A stretch of DNA of 64,000 bases, from NCBI GenBank assembly GCA_005765155.1, contig VCCP01000001.1:6882001-6946000 (forward strand). The letters run 5' to 3'. Every line of letters starts with the position of its first letter. Within the stretch, counting starts at the first letter, position 1. The translations under genes were made by a program, and so were the position numbers. The notes under the pieces are model-generated. The model was not told where the DNA came from. It searched no databases and saw only the letters and a list, made by a program, of their open reading frames with translations. This DNA comes from Zelopaecilomyces penicillatus (Eukaryota; Ascomycota; Sordariomycetes; Hypocreales; Pseudodiploosporaceae). Shown in pieces: positions 55,743 through 64,000 of the stretch.

Positions 55743-57499
55743 TATTTTTTTCGTAGGCGCTGAAGCAGAGCCGTTGGGGCCATATAGTTGCTTTTCTTAC
55801 TAGAACTGTTCCCTTGCCTGTTGAGCCTGGCTCCTGACCCTGCCACGCTTTGCCGATGCTTATCCTCTGCTTCATCATGCTATCGGGAAGCAATGGTTTC
55901 GTCTGAATAAAAACACGCCAAGTTTCCCCCTTGTTGATGAGGTCAAAGTCCGTTGGTGTGAGATAGAAGTCAAACAAACAATGGTAGAAAATTTGTGATG
56001 AGTAGTGATCGAAATGTGTTAATTAGAATCACAGCTGTGTTTCAAAAACTAGGCAAAGTCAGCAACCCATAATGCCATAAACTAGAGGGGAGAGAACAAA
56101 ACTAACAAAAGTTTCTCAGTCATGCGTTAGAATAGAAGGGTAATAGAGTAGAGACAGGACGAATAAGAGCCAGAGGCTAAACAGAAAGACAAAGTCAGCA
56201 GCATGCAAGAGCTTCAAAGAAAGGAAAAGATAAAACTCACTCCACCTTACGGCATTCGCTCAATCTGTCAAGCAACGCAAGGCATGGCAACGCGGAGCAG
56301 GGCAGAGCATAGCAGGTGCAAAAACCAAGCATCATCGTTGCTGATTGGAACTGAGTGAAGAGGTGGGAAAAGGAAAAGGGAAAGTGATTTGGGTGAGGCA
56401 AACGGACATTCTGGTTTATGTGCCGCCATATTCAGGAATGCCAGTTGATGCCTTCCCGAACTCGTGGTTGGCGATGGGTAAGAGCGACAAACCCATCAAG
56501 ATTAGGGAAGGGATGGTACACGCCTTGTCTGATGGTGGCAAATTTGACCTTGGCACCAGAATATCTTAAGCGAGGACAGGAATATGTTCATGGCATTGTC
56601 GGCTTTGGCTCTTGCTCTGTTTGTTCCTTGTACTGGCAGATAGACCGCCTCGTCAAGTGGGTCGGCCAGTCAATCTGGCAAACGGGTAATCAGCTCTTGC
56701 CCAGCTTAACATCATGCAATGAATGTATTTCCTCACCGGTAATTAGTGTCGGGAAATTCTAGCAATTGCCGAAAATCCCTGGCAACTCTTAGTCATGTCT
56801 GACCTGCCCGCAATATCTGGCAAGCGCGGAAGTCTCTCGTTATTCGTATAGGTTCTAGAGGCAGTAGGAAGCATAGCGACACACTCTGATGGGGCCCGTT
56901 GTGCATTTTGAATGGCGTAGTGGTTCCACCGCTCCAAGTACAAGACTCAAAGATAGATGGGAGGCTGCTGCCTAACTCGGTACGAATTATTGGCGTCGTT
57001 TTCATGATATCATCACAAACCATACTCGGGGAAAGAAATCTTCAATTTCGGCACTTTAGCCGAGGTTTCTGGACGAACAGGCGGCAAAAACCTTCTCTTG
57101 TGGTCCTGACTGGTGACCAATTTAGGCGGCCTCCGCGCGCAGCCAACCTCACCTGCCGTCTCGTCATGAATCGATTTTAGCTGCTCAATGTTTGAGTCCA
57201 TAGTGGCAGGTTCTCTCTGGCAAGGCCAATTCCTCCTTGTTGGCAATCGCTGTTGCTGTTATCGAGGTAGCTGCGTTGATGGCTTGAACTAATCTCCTAT
57301 GTGTTTCCCACGGCCGAATCTTGTGCCTGCAGAAACCTTCTTGGCTGGGCCATGAGATTCATGTTAATCATGACACACTCACATATTTCCCCTTCTCCCT
57401 GAGACGAACTAATCTACAATGCATCTTAAATGATGTTGTGAAATTTTTGACGGGTCCGCAGTTTGGCACATCTTGCATCACGCAAGTGTTTTCGATAAG
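55743..57499. other. No supported gene
   Basis: Short open frames on both strands without family-like sequence. A short GGGAAATTCTAGCAATTGCC-like stretch near 56752-56771 recalls the ATTGC decamers seen at 54.3 and 63.9 kb. Confidence 0.5.
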
Positions 57500-57811
57500 T
57501 CTCGTGGTACAGGCGGCTGTCCTCCGCTGTGACCACAGAGATAAATTCTGTGAAAAATCGCATATCCATCTTTAAATGGATGACCTTTGTTGGAAACTGT
57601 TCCAGTTGTGGAGCATCTGACTGAAGATGCCCCTGTCTACGGCAGTTCTAGAGCCAACATAGTCAAGTCGATAACAGTCGTCTTTCGTAAGCAATGCGAG
57701 ATAGACACCCCAGTTTATTTCGGGAATCATCATCGTTGGCATTTTAGATCCATTTGATGCTTGGTGGTTGGGAGTCCATGGTAATGTCAGACAAGTCTTC
57801 GCTAAACACAT
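57500..57811 (-). pseudogene. Relic of a GIY-YIG-like domain protein
   Basis: On the minus strand the reading INWGVYLALLTKDD is followed by RLDYVGSRTAVDRG, which fits a GIY-YIG-type start as found in a family of fungal proteins (GVY and YVG separated by 13 residues; the Arg in a following helix is also present). After about 45 residues the frame is closed by a stop, but a shifted frame continues KDGYAIFHRIYLCG, a plausible next block. No full-length protein can be assembled. Identification rests on pattern memory, not on a search. Confidence 0.4.
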
Positions 57812-59098
57812 GATTGGATGCAGACACCAAACTTCCGAGTTCCTACCTCAATTAGAACAGGTTTGTTCTGACATCCCAAATGCAGCAGTAGCAGGGACCG
57901 AGTGGGTTGGTGCATCTGGATCCATAATCGATGGGCGGGGAAGGTGAGTTCGATCTGAACAAAATCTTGGGTTGCAAAGGGGCCCTGCCAGCTGGTTTCT
58001 ATGAGATTCTGACGGATTCTAGACAATGCAATGAACAAGCACAGAATTTTTTTTAATTATATTGATAATTTTTATAGGCTTTTCAGGTCCATTAGCAGCA
58101 CGAATGACGAAATTGTTCAAAACACGCGATTCATCTGCCAACATTAACAGACCCCAGTTAATCCCAGTGGGATGCCAACTGAACTAGTCTTCAACCTCTT
58201 GTTAACACATGTACATACTGCCAGCCCACATCCATCCACCTTTTGCCGCATAATCCAAGACCCTGTCTTGTCTGCGGGTGACCGACCGATGGCTGCACGT
58301 TTAGTGACATAATACGTAAAGACTTGTCAGCATCGAAAAACTGCCCCGAAATAACGCTTCTAAAGGTGGCAGATGCAGGTACCAATGGCGAAGAAGCTTA
58401 TCACACATAGATAGCCTAATCGGGAAAATCGGCATCCCCACATCTCGCGGGTGATTTCTCATCATGCTGTCAGCAAACGATCCACGATGAAGATGGTGGT
58501 GGCGTGCAGTCTGTGTGTATAGTGTGGGGAGGAAAATTCAACTCTTCTTTGCTTGGCAGCATCTGGGCGGGGCGCATTTCAAAACAACACTACTTCGAGA
58601 ACTTCTCCCATCGCTGTTGTAATTAACAAAGAACCAAAGGGGGAAAACCGCGCAAAAGTAAACACCGGTCGGCCAATCCCACCGAAGTCCCTCCTAGGTA
58701 TCTTCATCCTCTCTCCATCCATTGTGGTGGTTGCCGTATGTTACACCCACTACAAAGGAGGTACAACGTAGCAAGGGGCTATGAGCTACATGCTCCATTC
58801 CTTGATCATTGTTTGCTACGCCGTTGAACAGAACAAAGAAGCCGATAGAAGTGTGCTAGGCAATTAGTAGCTAGACTGCCACCACACCTTGCCGCCGGCA
58901 GTGGAGCCGATATAGTGGAGTTTATGATTTGCGTATGATTGATCATCATCGATAATCCAGATTGGTTAATAATGGTTATGGATGCTGCGTTATGCGTGAC
59001 GCAAGGTGGGGGGGACGGACAATGTGTCAGTGGTTGGTTGAGGTTTTTGTTGCAGTGCTTCCTTCTTCGTTCCCTTTTTGGCGGTTTGTCTTGAATTG
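57812..59098. other. No supported gene
   Basis: AT-rich with poly-T near 58048. Nothing recognised. The last few hundred bases form the promoter of the nitroreductase gene. Confidence 0.5.
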
Positions 59099-59105
59099 TA
59101 TAAAG
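59099..59105 (+). promoter_or_regulatory. TATA-like box of the nitroreductase gene
   Basis: TATAAAG lies 157 nt before the start codon at 59262. Between them is a leader rich in CT and then in CAA/AAC, typical of an efficiently translated fungal mRNA. Confidence 0.5.
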
Positions 59106-59261
59106 ACACAGTTGGAAACCTCGAGGTTTTTTCCCTTCCTTCTCTCTCATCATCCTCCATCTTCTTCAACAAGCCCAAAAAAGCTCACTCAATACCAATT
59201 TCTCCTTAAGAAACTCTCCTCAACAACAACAAAAACAAAAACAACCAACAAACCCGCTAAA

Positions 59262-59879
59262 ATGGCCGCCAAACTCTCTGCCGACGTCCTCCTTCAGATG
59301 GCCAAGTCCCGCCGCACTTTCTACCCCCTCAGCAAGGACCTCACCATCTCCACCCAGCGCATCCAGGAACTCGTCAACGAGACCACCCTGCACACTCCGT
59401 CCTCCTTCAACTCCCAGTCCAACCGCGCCGTCGTCCTGTTCGGCGCCGAGCACGACAAGCTCTGGGACATTACCTCCGACATCCTCAAAGCCATCGTTCC
59501 CGAAGCCAGCTGGAAGCCCACAGGCGACAAGATGGCTATGTTCAAGGGTGCTGCCGGCACCGTCCTCTTCTTTGACGACAATGAGGTTATTCAGACAATG
59601 CAAAACAAGTTCCCATCCTACGCAGACAAGTTCCCCATCTGGGCTACTCAGAGCAATGGTATGCAGCAGCACCTGCTCTGGACTGCGCTTGAGTTGGAAG
59701 GCCTAGGCGCCAACTTGCAGCACTACAACCCGCTCATCGACGAGAAGGTTGCCGAGACCTGGGGTCTGCCCTCCAACTGGAAGCTCAATGCTCAGCTTGT
59801 CTTTGGCGGCAAGACTGGCGAGGCCAGCGCCAAGGAGTTCCAGCCCTTGGAGCAGCGCGTCAAGGTCTTTGGTGCGTAA
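59262..59879 (+). CDS. Frm2/Hbn1-type nitroreductase family protein
   Basis: Single-exon flavin-dependent nitroreductase-like protein of 205 residues, family of yeast Frm2 and Hbn1 (redox stress and fatty-acid regulation of gene expression). The family blocks are SRRTFYPLSKDLTIS (substrate/FMN region near residues 16-30), SFNSQSNRAVVLFGAEHDKLWD, WATQSNGMQQHLLWTALE and GLGANLQHYNP. These fungal members are single-domain and dimeric by family knowledge; FMN contacts are probable from the Arg-Arg and Ser-Asn-Gly positions. The ATG at 59262 (AAAATGGCC context) is preferred to the in-frame ATG at 58962 because the added sequence is low-complexity leader. GC-rich third positions and the TATA box suggest good expression. 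Confidence 0.9.
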   Translation: MAAKLSADVLLQMAKSRRTFYPLSKDLTISTQRIQELVNETTLHTPSSFNSQSNRAVVLFGAEHDKLWDITSDILKAIVPEASWKPTGDKMAMFKGAAGTVLFFDDNEVIQTMQNKFPSYADKFPIWATQSNGMQQHLLWTALELEGLGANLQHYNPLIDEKVAETWGLPSNWKLNAQLVFGGKTGEASAKEFQPLEQRVKVFGA

Positions 59880-60256
59880 TGGTCAAATGGATCAAAAGAG
59901 TGATAGAGTGTATACCATTCACAGCATTGGATGGGGACAAAGAAACACTTTGTTTTTTGGAAGCGAGAGCATGGTAGACGAAAGAGACATGGCATATGAA
60001 TACAACGAAGGGCAGATTAGATCGCATTCTCGGTCCCAATCATCATTTAAAAGTATAGAGCGTCTTTAGCATAGCAAATCTAAATCCTAATTACAGTCAC
60101 CAACATGTACATATTGCCCTCCGTGCTGTGACATCCCTCCCTTTGACAATGGCAGTAGCCATGGAACGACATATTTAAATCCATCCGTCCAAAGCTCTGA
60201 ATCTATCGCCATACTTACGGGTACCCAGCGGCCGCCGTCCTTGGCATCTCTTGCCT
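59880..60256. other. Convergent 3' region
   Basis: 377 nt between the nitroreductase stop and the stop of the unrecognised minus-strand gene. No gene seen. Confidence 0.55.
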
Positions 60257-61333
60257 CTACTCATTCCTCGATGACACATTAAATAAGCCTTGCGGTGTCT
60301 GGTGCATAACCTTCTCCAGGCCCCTACCCCCCAGTCTATAAGCAAGGCGCCAAACACGTGCATACAGATCAAGCTCATACTCTGGACGGTTTGGGGAGCC
60401 TTCGCCTGTGAGTAAAGAAAGCCATTTATGATGCCCTGGATCCGTTCCTGCGCCTAAATCTCTATAGCAAGTGTACAACACACTGAGATAGTGACCCTTT
60501 AGCTCTACAACACACTCTGCATCTGAATGACATATGGTACAGATAATCATTTGCACATGTTGGCCTTGACGACTGTTCCATCTCTGTCCTTCTTGATGGG
60601 ATTTGCAGCGTGGTGGATGGTTAGTTATTGTGGCTTCTGCTTCAAACAATCCCTCTCTGTGGCGAAAACATGGTGAAGAAACGCTCAAGCTTTGGTGAGG
60701 GCACCCAGTAAATCTCTGTTCCGCGCGGCTGTTATAGCCATCATATAGCCAACATTGGATATCTTGTTTCTGAAGAAAGGTCCCACGCTGGTAATATATC
60801 TCGTTGTACCAGTAATATTGCACACCTCCAGAGCTGGTAGACCCTTTGCACCATAGTTCCTTCATCAATGCTGGTTTAGCGGCAGGATTGAGACGACGAG
60901 AAACACAAGCGAGGTTTTCGAATGCAATATGGCAATTTACCGCAGGATGTATAGGGATAAGTGTGTATGTTGTTTGCAAATCCTGTGGTGGTTCTTTGGT
61001 CTCAGACTTTTCGAGTAATGGCTTAGACTCGTCATCAGTCAGGTTTGGAGGGGATAAGAATTTCGACATCAGCCTGTATTTGCCACGGCGGGTGGGTGAA
61101 GTATTCTTAGTTGTAGAAGACATCCAGGGATTCGGTGAACATGTTGATCTGTGCTCTCGACAGCAGCCTTGGTGAGGCTCACAGACACATGGCAGACAGT
61201 CATGCGATCCAGATGCCTCAGATGATCTGGATGATCCAGGCGACCTTGATGAGATTTTTCTGCCGCTCAAGAATGAGGCAATTGTACTTCCGATGACGAA
61301 GGACGTGAGAGCAGAGGAAATAAAAGCAGCCAT
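60257..61333 (-). CDS. Hypothetical membrane-anchored protein with a cysteine cluster
   Basis: Open frame of 358 residues without introns, starting at ATG 61333 (MAAFISSALTSFVIGSTIAS). Residues 4-22 are hydrophobic and can act as a membrane anchor or uncleaved signal. A cysteine-rich patch follows (HDCLPCVCEPHQGCC), then basic, Ser-rich sequence. The second half looks globular: RRLNPAAKPALMKELW, VQYYWYNEIYYQRGTF, CWLYDGYNSRAEQRF, IICTICHSDAECVVEL and LYARVWRLAYRLGGRG. The frame stays open for another 66 codons upstream without an ATG. I do not recognise the family. The length and composition argue that it is real. A tandem 110-bp duplication overlaps its upstream region. Confidence 0.55.
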   Translation of the reverse strand: MAAFISSALTSFVIGSTIASFLSGRKISSRSPGSSRSSEASGSHDCLPCVCEPHQGCCREHRSTCSPNPWMSSTTKNTSPTRRGKYRLMSKFLSPPNLTDDESKPLLEKSETKEPPQDLQTTYTLIPIHPAVNCHIAFENLACVSRRLNPAAKPALMKELWCKGSTSSGGVQYYWYNEIYYQRGTFLQKQDIQCWLYDGYNSRAEQRFTGCPHQSLSVSSPCFRHREGLFEAEATITNHPPRCKSHQEGQRWNSRQGQHVQMIICTICHSDAECVVELKGHYLSVLYTCYRDLGAGTDPGHHKWLSLLTGEGSPNRPEYELDLYARVWRLAYRLGGRGLEKVMHQTPQGLFNVSSRNE

Positions 61334-61498
61334 TGTGAGAGCAATGCAGATATCGTGGTGTGTAGTGTATAGGAAGTTGAGTGCTGGTTGCTTTTCGGCT
61401 GAACAAATCCGGTCATGGTCAGGATTAAATACATTGACAATGTTCAACGTTATTTCTGGTGGCGGAAACTTAGTTAATATTACTCTGTCACAAGAGAC

Positions 61499-61718
61499 CT
61501 TTAATGCACTCACTGTATCCACCTCCACCAAAAATGGTAAATCCGAGTAACTCTAATATGCAAAAGTCAGTTTATGCAAACCTACACTTCTGCGCATGTT
61601 CTGTGGCTTCCAGAACTTTATGCGCTCACTCTACCCACCTCTAATAATAATGCTAAATCTGGGCAACTCTATTATACAAATGTCAGTTCATACAACCTAC
61701 ACTTTTGCGCATTGTCCT
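61499..61718. repeat. Imperfect tandem duplication upstream of the hypothetical gene
   Basis: Unit 1 (about 61499-61605) and unit 2 (about 61616-61718) share an ordered series of blocks: CTTTA(A)TGC-CTCACT, CCACCTC, AAATC-G-AACTCTA, TATGCAAA or TATACAAA, GTCAGTT-AT, and CCTACACTT-TGCGCAT. Identity is roughly 75 percent by eye, offset about 115 bases. Confidence 0.7.
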
Positions 61719-62097
61719 TACCTTTCCTCCTATGGAACATCTCAACCATCCTTTCCGTCCAGCCCATCACGGAACGTCTTAAAGCTTATGAGCTTATCGA
61801 TCATGGTGAGAGAGACCAGCTGCAACATCATGTTCTGGTGTTTTTGGTGTCACCGGTACGTCTGGAGTTGACATGGTTGCGTACGAACTTGAAAGGTGGT
61901 CGTCTTGGCGGGGCATTTAACGGTCGTCTTTACGCCTGCGTTTGATTTGATGCAAGGCGATGGAGCTGCTTTAGCTTCGGCATTGATATCGCCTACTAGA
62001 CCTGAACGGGTACGCAAATGATGGAAGCGTCTGACCCACAGTCTCCATGGTTCAGGCCCTTGGCCAGATGTAATCTGACCAAGGGGACGACCTGCCC
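61719..62097. other. Intergenic region, no supported gene
   Basis: 379 nt between the tandem duplication and the stop of the collagen-like gene. Nothing recognised. Confidence 0.5.
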
Positions 62098-62805
62098 CTA
62101 ACGGCGCGATCGGTTTGTCGACTGGATGGTCGGGCGGCGGACGGTGCTGCGGTGGGCGGCGGTGGTGGCGGTGGCAGAGGAGGAGGAGGGGCCGGCGGCG
62201 GAGGCGGAGGAGGGGCCGGCGGAGGAGGCGGAGGTCGCGGCGCGGCGCAAGGCGCGGCGGGCAGCGATGGTGGCGAGGGGGGAGACGGGGGAGGCGGGGG
62301 AGGCGGGGGAGACGGGGGCGGAGGCGGAGGCGGATTGCCCTTGATGGCAAATACCGATAGGGCCACGGGGGCCACGGGCGGCGGCGGGACCGGGGGAGCC
62401 GGGGGAGCCGGGTCGGCCAGCGGGGCCACGGAGACCAGTGCGGCCATTGCGGCCATTGCGGCCAGGGCGGCCACGGGGGCCAGGGAGGCCATCGAGGCCA
62501 TTAGTGGGAGGGGGGGGAGGGGAGGGAGTAGGGGGGGCGGGGCGGCAAATCTGCCAAATGGCCCAAAGGGCCCCGAAGACACCGGCAAGAATGGGCATAA
62601 AGATGCCCGTTAGTTCGTAGTAGTAATGGACCGATTGGTCCGAGAATAACGGCCCACGGCCGCCGGGAGTCGCCATTGTTGCTGGTGCTGCTGCTGCTGC
62701 TGCTGCTGCTGTTGTTGTTGTTATTGTTGTTATTGTTGCTGCTGCTGTTGCTGCTGTTGCTGCTGCTGCTGCTTTCGAAGGCTGGCAAAAACAGAAACAA
62801 AACAT
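62098..62805 (-). CDS. Membrane-anchored collagen-like protein, open copy of the module family
   Basis: 235 residues from ATG 62805, or 192 from ATG 62676. After MFCFCFCQPSK comes an Ala/Thr run encoded by the CTG/TTG repeat, then ATPGGRGPLFSDQSVHYYYE and LTGIFMPILAGVFGALWAIW, a hydrophobic stretch able to span a membrane. A Pro-rich linker follows, then 13 uninterrupted Gly-X-Y triplets (GLDGLPGPRGRPGRNGRNGR and onward, about 62499-62383), then RGPRGPIGICHQGQ and an Ala/Ser/Pro/Arg-rich tail to the stop. Gly-X-Y repeats can form a collagen triple helix, so a cell-surface fibre or adhesin is possible. The core recurs in six decayed copies at 54.4-55.7 kb with mainly silent differences, which supports this strand and frame. 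The tail is GC-rich and could be a chance extension; no introns are modelled. Confidence 0.55.
   Translation of the reverse strand: MFCFCFCQPSKAAAAATAATAAATITTITTTTAAAAAAAAPATMATPGGRGPLFSDQSVHYYYELTGIFMPILAGVFGALWAIWQICRPAPPTPSPPPPPTNGLDGLPGPRGRPGRNGRNGRTGLRGPAGRPGSPGSPGPAAARGPRGPIGICHQGQSASASAPVSPASPASPVSPLATIAARRALRRAATSASSAGPSSASAAGPSSSSATATTAAHRSTVRRPTIQSTNRSRR
62677..62773. repeat. CTG/TTG trinucleotide repeat
   Basis: About 96 bases of mostly CTG with interspersed TTG and ATT units. Read on the minus strand in the module frame it gives Ala and Thr; in other frames Ser/Asn or Gln/Leu runs. It is likely to vary in length between strains. Confidence 0.9.
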
Positions 62806-63927
62806 CCTCGTCGTCAATCCGTCGAAGTTATGTCGAGGAACCCGTCTGGGCTCCTTCCCAAGTTCATAGCTGGGCCATGGCAAGAACGTCGAGCCTAGGG
62901 AAGAACGGCATGGGAACGGGACATGCTCACCGAGTTAGGACTTGCCTTGATACCTGAGTAACAGGACGCTCCCTTCCCCCCCGGGGACGACATCTCAATT
63001 ACTACACACCGTTAGTCAGGCCATTCCTCACATTTACGGAAAGGGCAGTGGGATGGAGAACGAGAAGTGAGCCCACTACGACGTAATGGCACGGCAGATG
63101 CGTTGAGCAAAACTGAAGAGGTACCGGTTGCGGGAAGTGCACTGGACGGAACATCCACTCTTCAACGTCATCGGACCCGTTGTAGCTTCGAGGCGGGTGG
63201 GCACCTGTGTTGAGTTCTTTCTTCTTCTGTACGCTGCTACTGGCAGCGCGGCCCGGTCAAAAGAAGAGAGGTTTGTCTGCTCCGTCGTTCCTGCTCCTTT
63301 CTGTTGAAACTTGTCCGTCATCGGCCAGGTTGGGAAGAAGTCATGCGATGTCGGTGGGTCTGGCGAGCATGGACGAGCGAGTGGCGGCAGCTGCGGTGGC
63401 AGAAAGACACTGAAACTGGAATCGCCAAAGAACCGCCTTCCTCAGCTATGGACGGAGACCCCAGACCCAAGCCGTTCGTTCGCATCAGCCAATACTGAGA
63501 CTTGGGTTTGAATGTACAGCAGTAAATCAAGTATTGTAAGGAAGGAATGTAATGTGAGTAAAGGTTTTAGCATGACTTGCCTTGAAATCGGGGCGGTAGG
63601 CAGGGTCTTTGCTTGCGATTCGGAGTCGCATGAGTAAAGTGAAAGGGAGGAGCATAGGATAAGATATTCCAATCTTCGTAAGCGAATCCGATGATCCAAA
63701 GCTAGGAGAACCTGCCAGCATGAGTTGGGTTGCAGTCTACTTGCGTAGCAAGTACATGGAGTTGATCGGCTACCAGTCATCTAAACAGTAGTGCCAACGT
63801 TGCTTGTCAAGTCATTTATTCGAGTAGAGCATTCGCTACTCGCGCCTTCCAACGCACCCTCATATGCAAGTGCTGTAAGTTATGCTGGACATTCTAGTAG
63901 GTTATTCTTAGGTTTCAGGGTATAGTG
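62806..63927. other. No supported gene
   Basis: Several short frames are open on both strands but none looks like protein and no consistent splice model was found. The first 80 bases are the continuation of the collagen-like frame upstream of its first ATG. Confidence 0.5.
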
Positions 63928-64000
63928 CTAGAAATTGCTGGTGATTGTTGGTGTTGCTAGCCATTGCTGGGAATTGCTGAGAATTGCTGAAAATTACTGA
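63928..64000. repeat. ATTGCTGA-type short tandem repeat, running off the right edge
   Basis: Units such as GAAATTGCTG, CCATTGCTGG, GAATTGCTGA and GAATTGCTGA follow each other with a period near ten. Related decamers are at 54331-54360, left of the module array. The array continues beyond the window. Confidence 0.75.

Noticed and set aside
56345..57246. Short frames between the module array and the GIY-YIG relic
   Set aside because: No protein-like conservation, conflicting strands, no splice model.
62152..62613. Plus-strand glycine-rich frame of 153 codons opposite the collagen-like gene
   Set aside because: It is the mirror of the GC-rich Pro/Gly region. The conservation between copies (silent third-base changes) supports the minus strand, and the plus frame has no recognisable start or domain.
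1..64000. CRISPR arrays, rRNA genes, complete transposons
   Set aside because: No regularly spaced direct repeats with unique spacers, no rRNA-like blocks and no transposase or reverse-transcriptase motifs were seen on either strand.

Overview
The window is a 64 kb piece of a nuclear chromosome from a filamentous ascomycete (Pezizomycotina, most likely Sordariomycetes; the order is inference). Signs are compact genes with 0-3 short introns (GT...AG, usually with a CTAAC/CTGAC-like branch site), a filamentous-fungal peroxin 26, an Ecl1-type zinc protein, a fungal haspin kinase, a DUF3632-like gene, and pyrimidine-rich ATG-free leaders. I saw no rRNA, convincing tRNA, CRISPR array, bacterial gene or intact transposon.

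Left and central part (1-40.7 kb) is a housekeeping block. In order: the 5' part of SMC3 (minus); MOT1 (TBP-removing Snf2 ATPase, with an 11-nt first coding exon and an 18-nt internal microexon); CDC37 (Hsp90 co-chaperone); a secreted PLC-like phosphodiesterase; a UPF0045/Ecm15 thiamine-binding-type protein with a possible mitochondrial form; a CCDC47/DUF1682 ER protein (minus); haspin; PEX26; PHF5A/Rds3 (minus) head-to-head with a pinin-like protein; a soluble epoxide-hydrolase-like enzyme; CRIPT (minus); a Drs2-type P4-ATPase; and an Ecl1-like zinc-binding protein (minus). Chromatin and cell division (SMC3, MOT1, haspin), splicing (PHF5A, pinin, possibly CRIPT) and membrane or organelle biology (CCDC47, PEX26, Drs2) are represented, but nothing suggests a shared pathway or cluster beyond the divergent splicing pair.

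From 40.7 to 49.2 kb the window is gene-poor and holds at most one decayed gene. Next come a DUF3632-like gene with an in-frame TGA and a flavodoxin-less CPR-type FAD/NADPH reductase with a 580-nt ATG-free leader.

The right end (54.3-64 kb) is an accessory region and the most unusual part. It holds a Frm2-type nitroreductase, an unrecognised membrane protein, a GIY-YIG-like relic, and a family of repeated minus-strand modules. Each module core reads roughly PLFSDQSVHYYYELTGIF followed by a hydrophobic segment. The copy at 62.1-62.8 kb is open and continues into 13 perfect Gly-X-Y triplets (collagen-like). Six more or less decayed copies are packed into 54.4-55.7 kb with a higher-order period of about 410 bp. 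Differences between the best copies fall mostly at third codon positions, so the family probably evolved as protein. I do not recognise it as a described family.

Exon coordinates come from reading splice consensus and checking frame; none was tested against transcripts.
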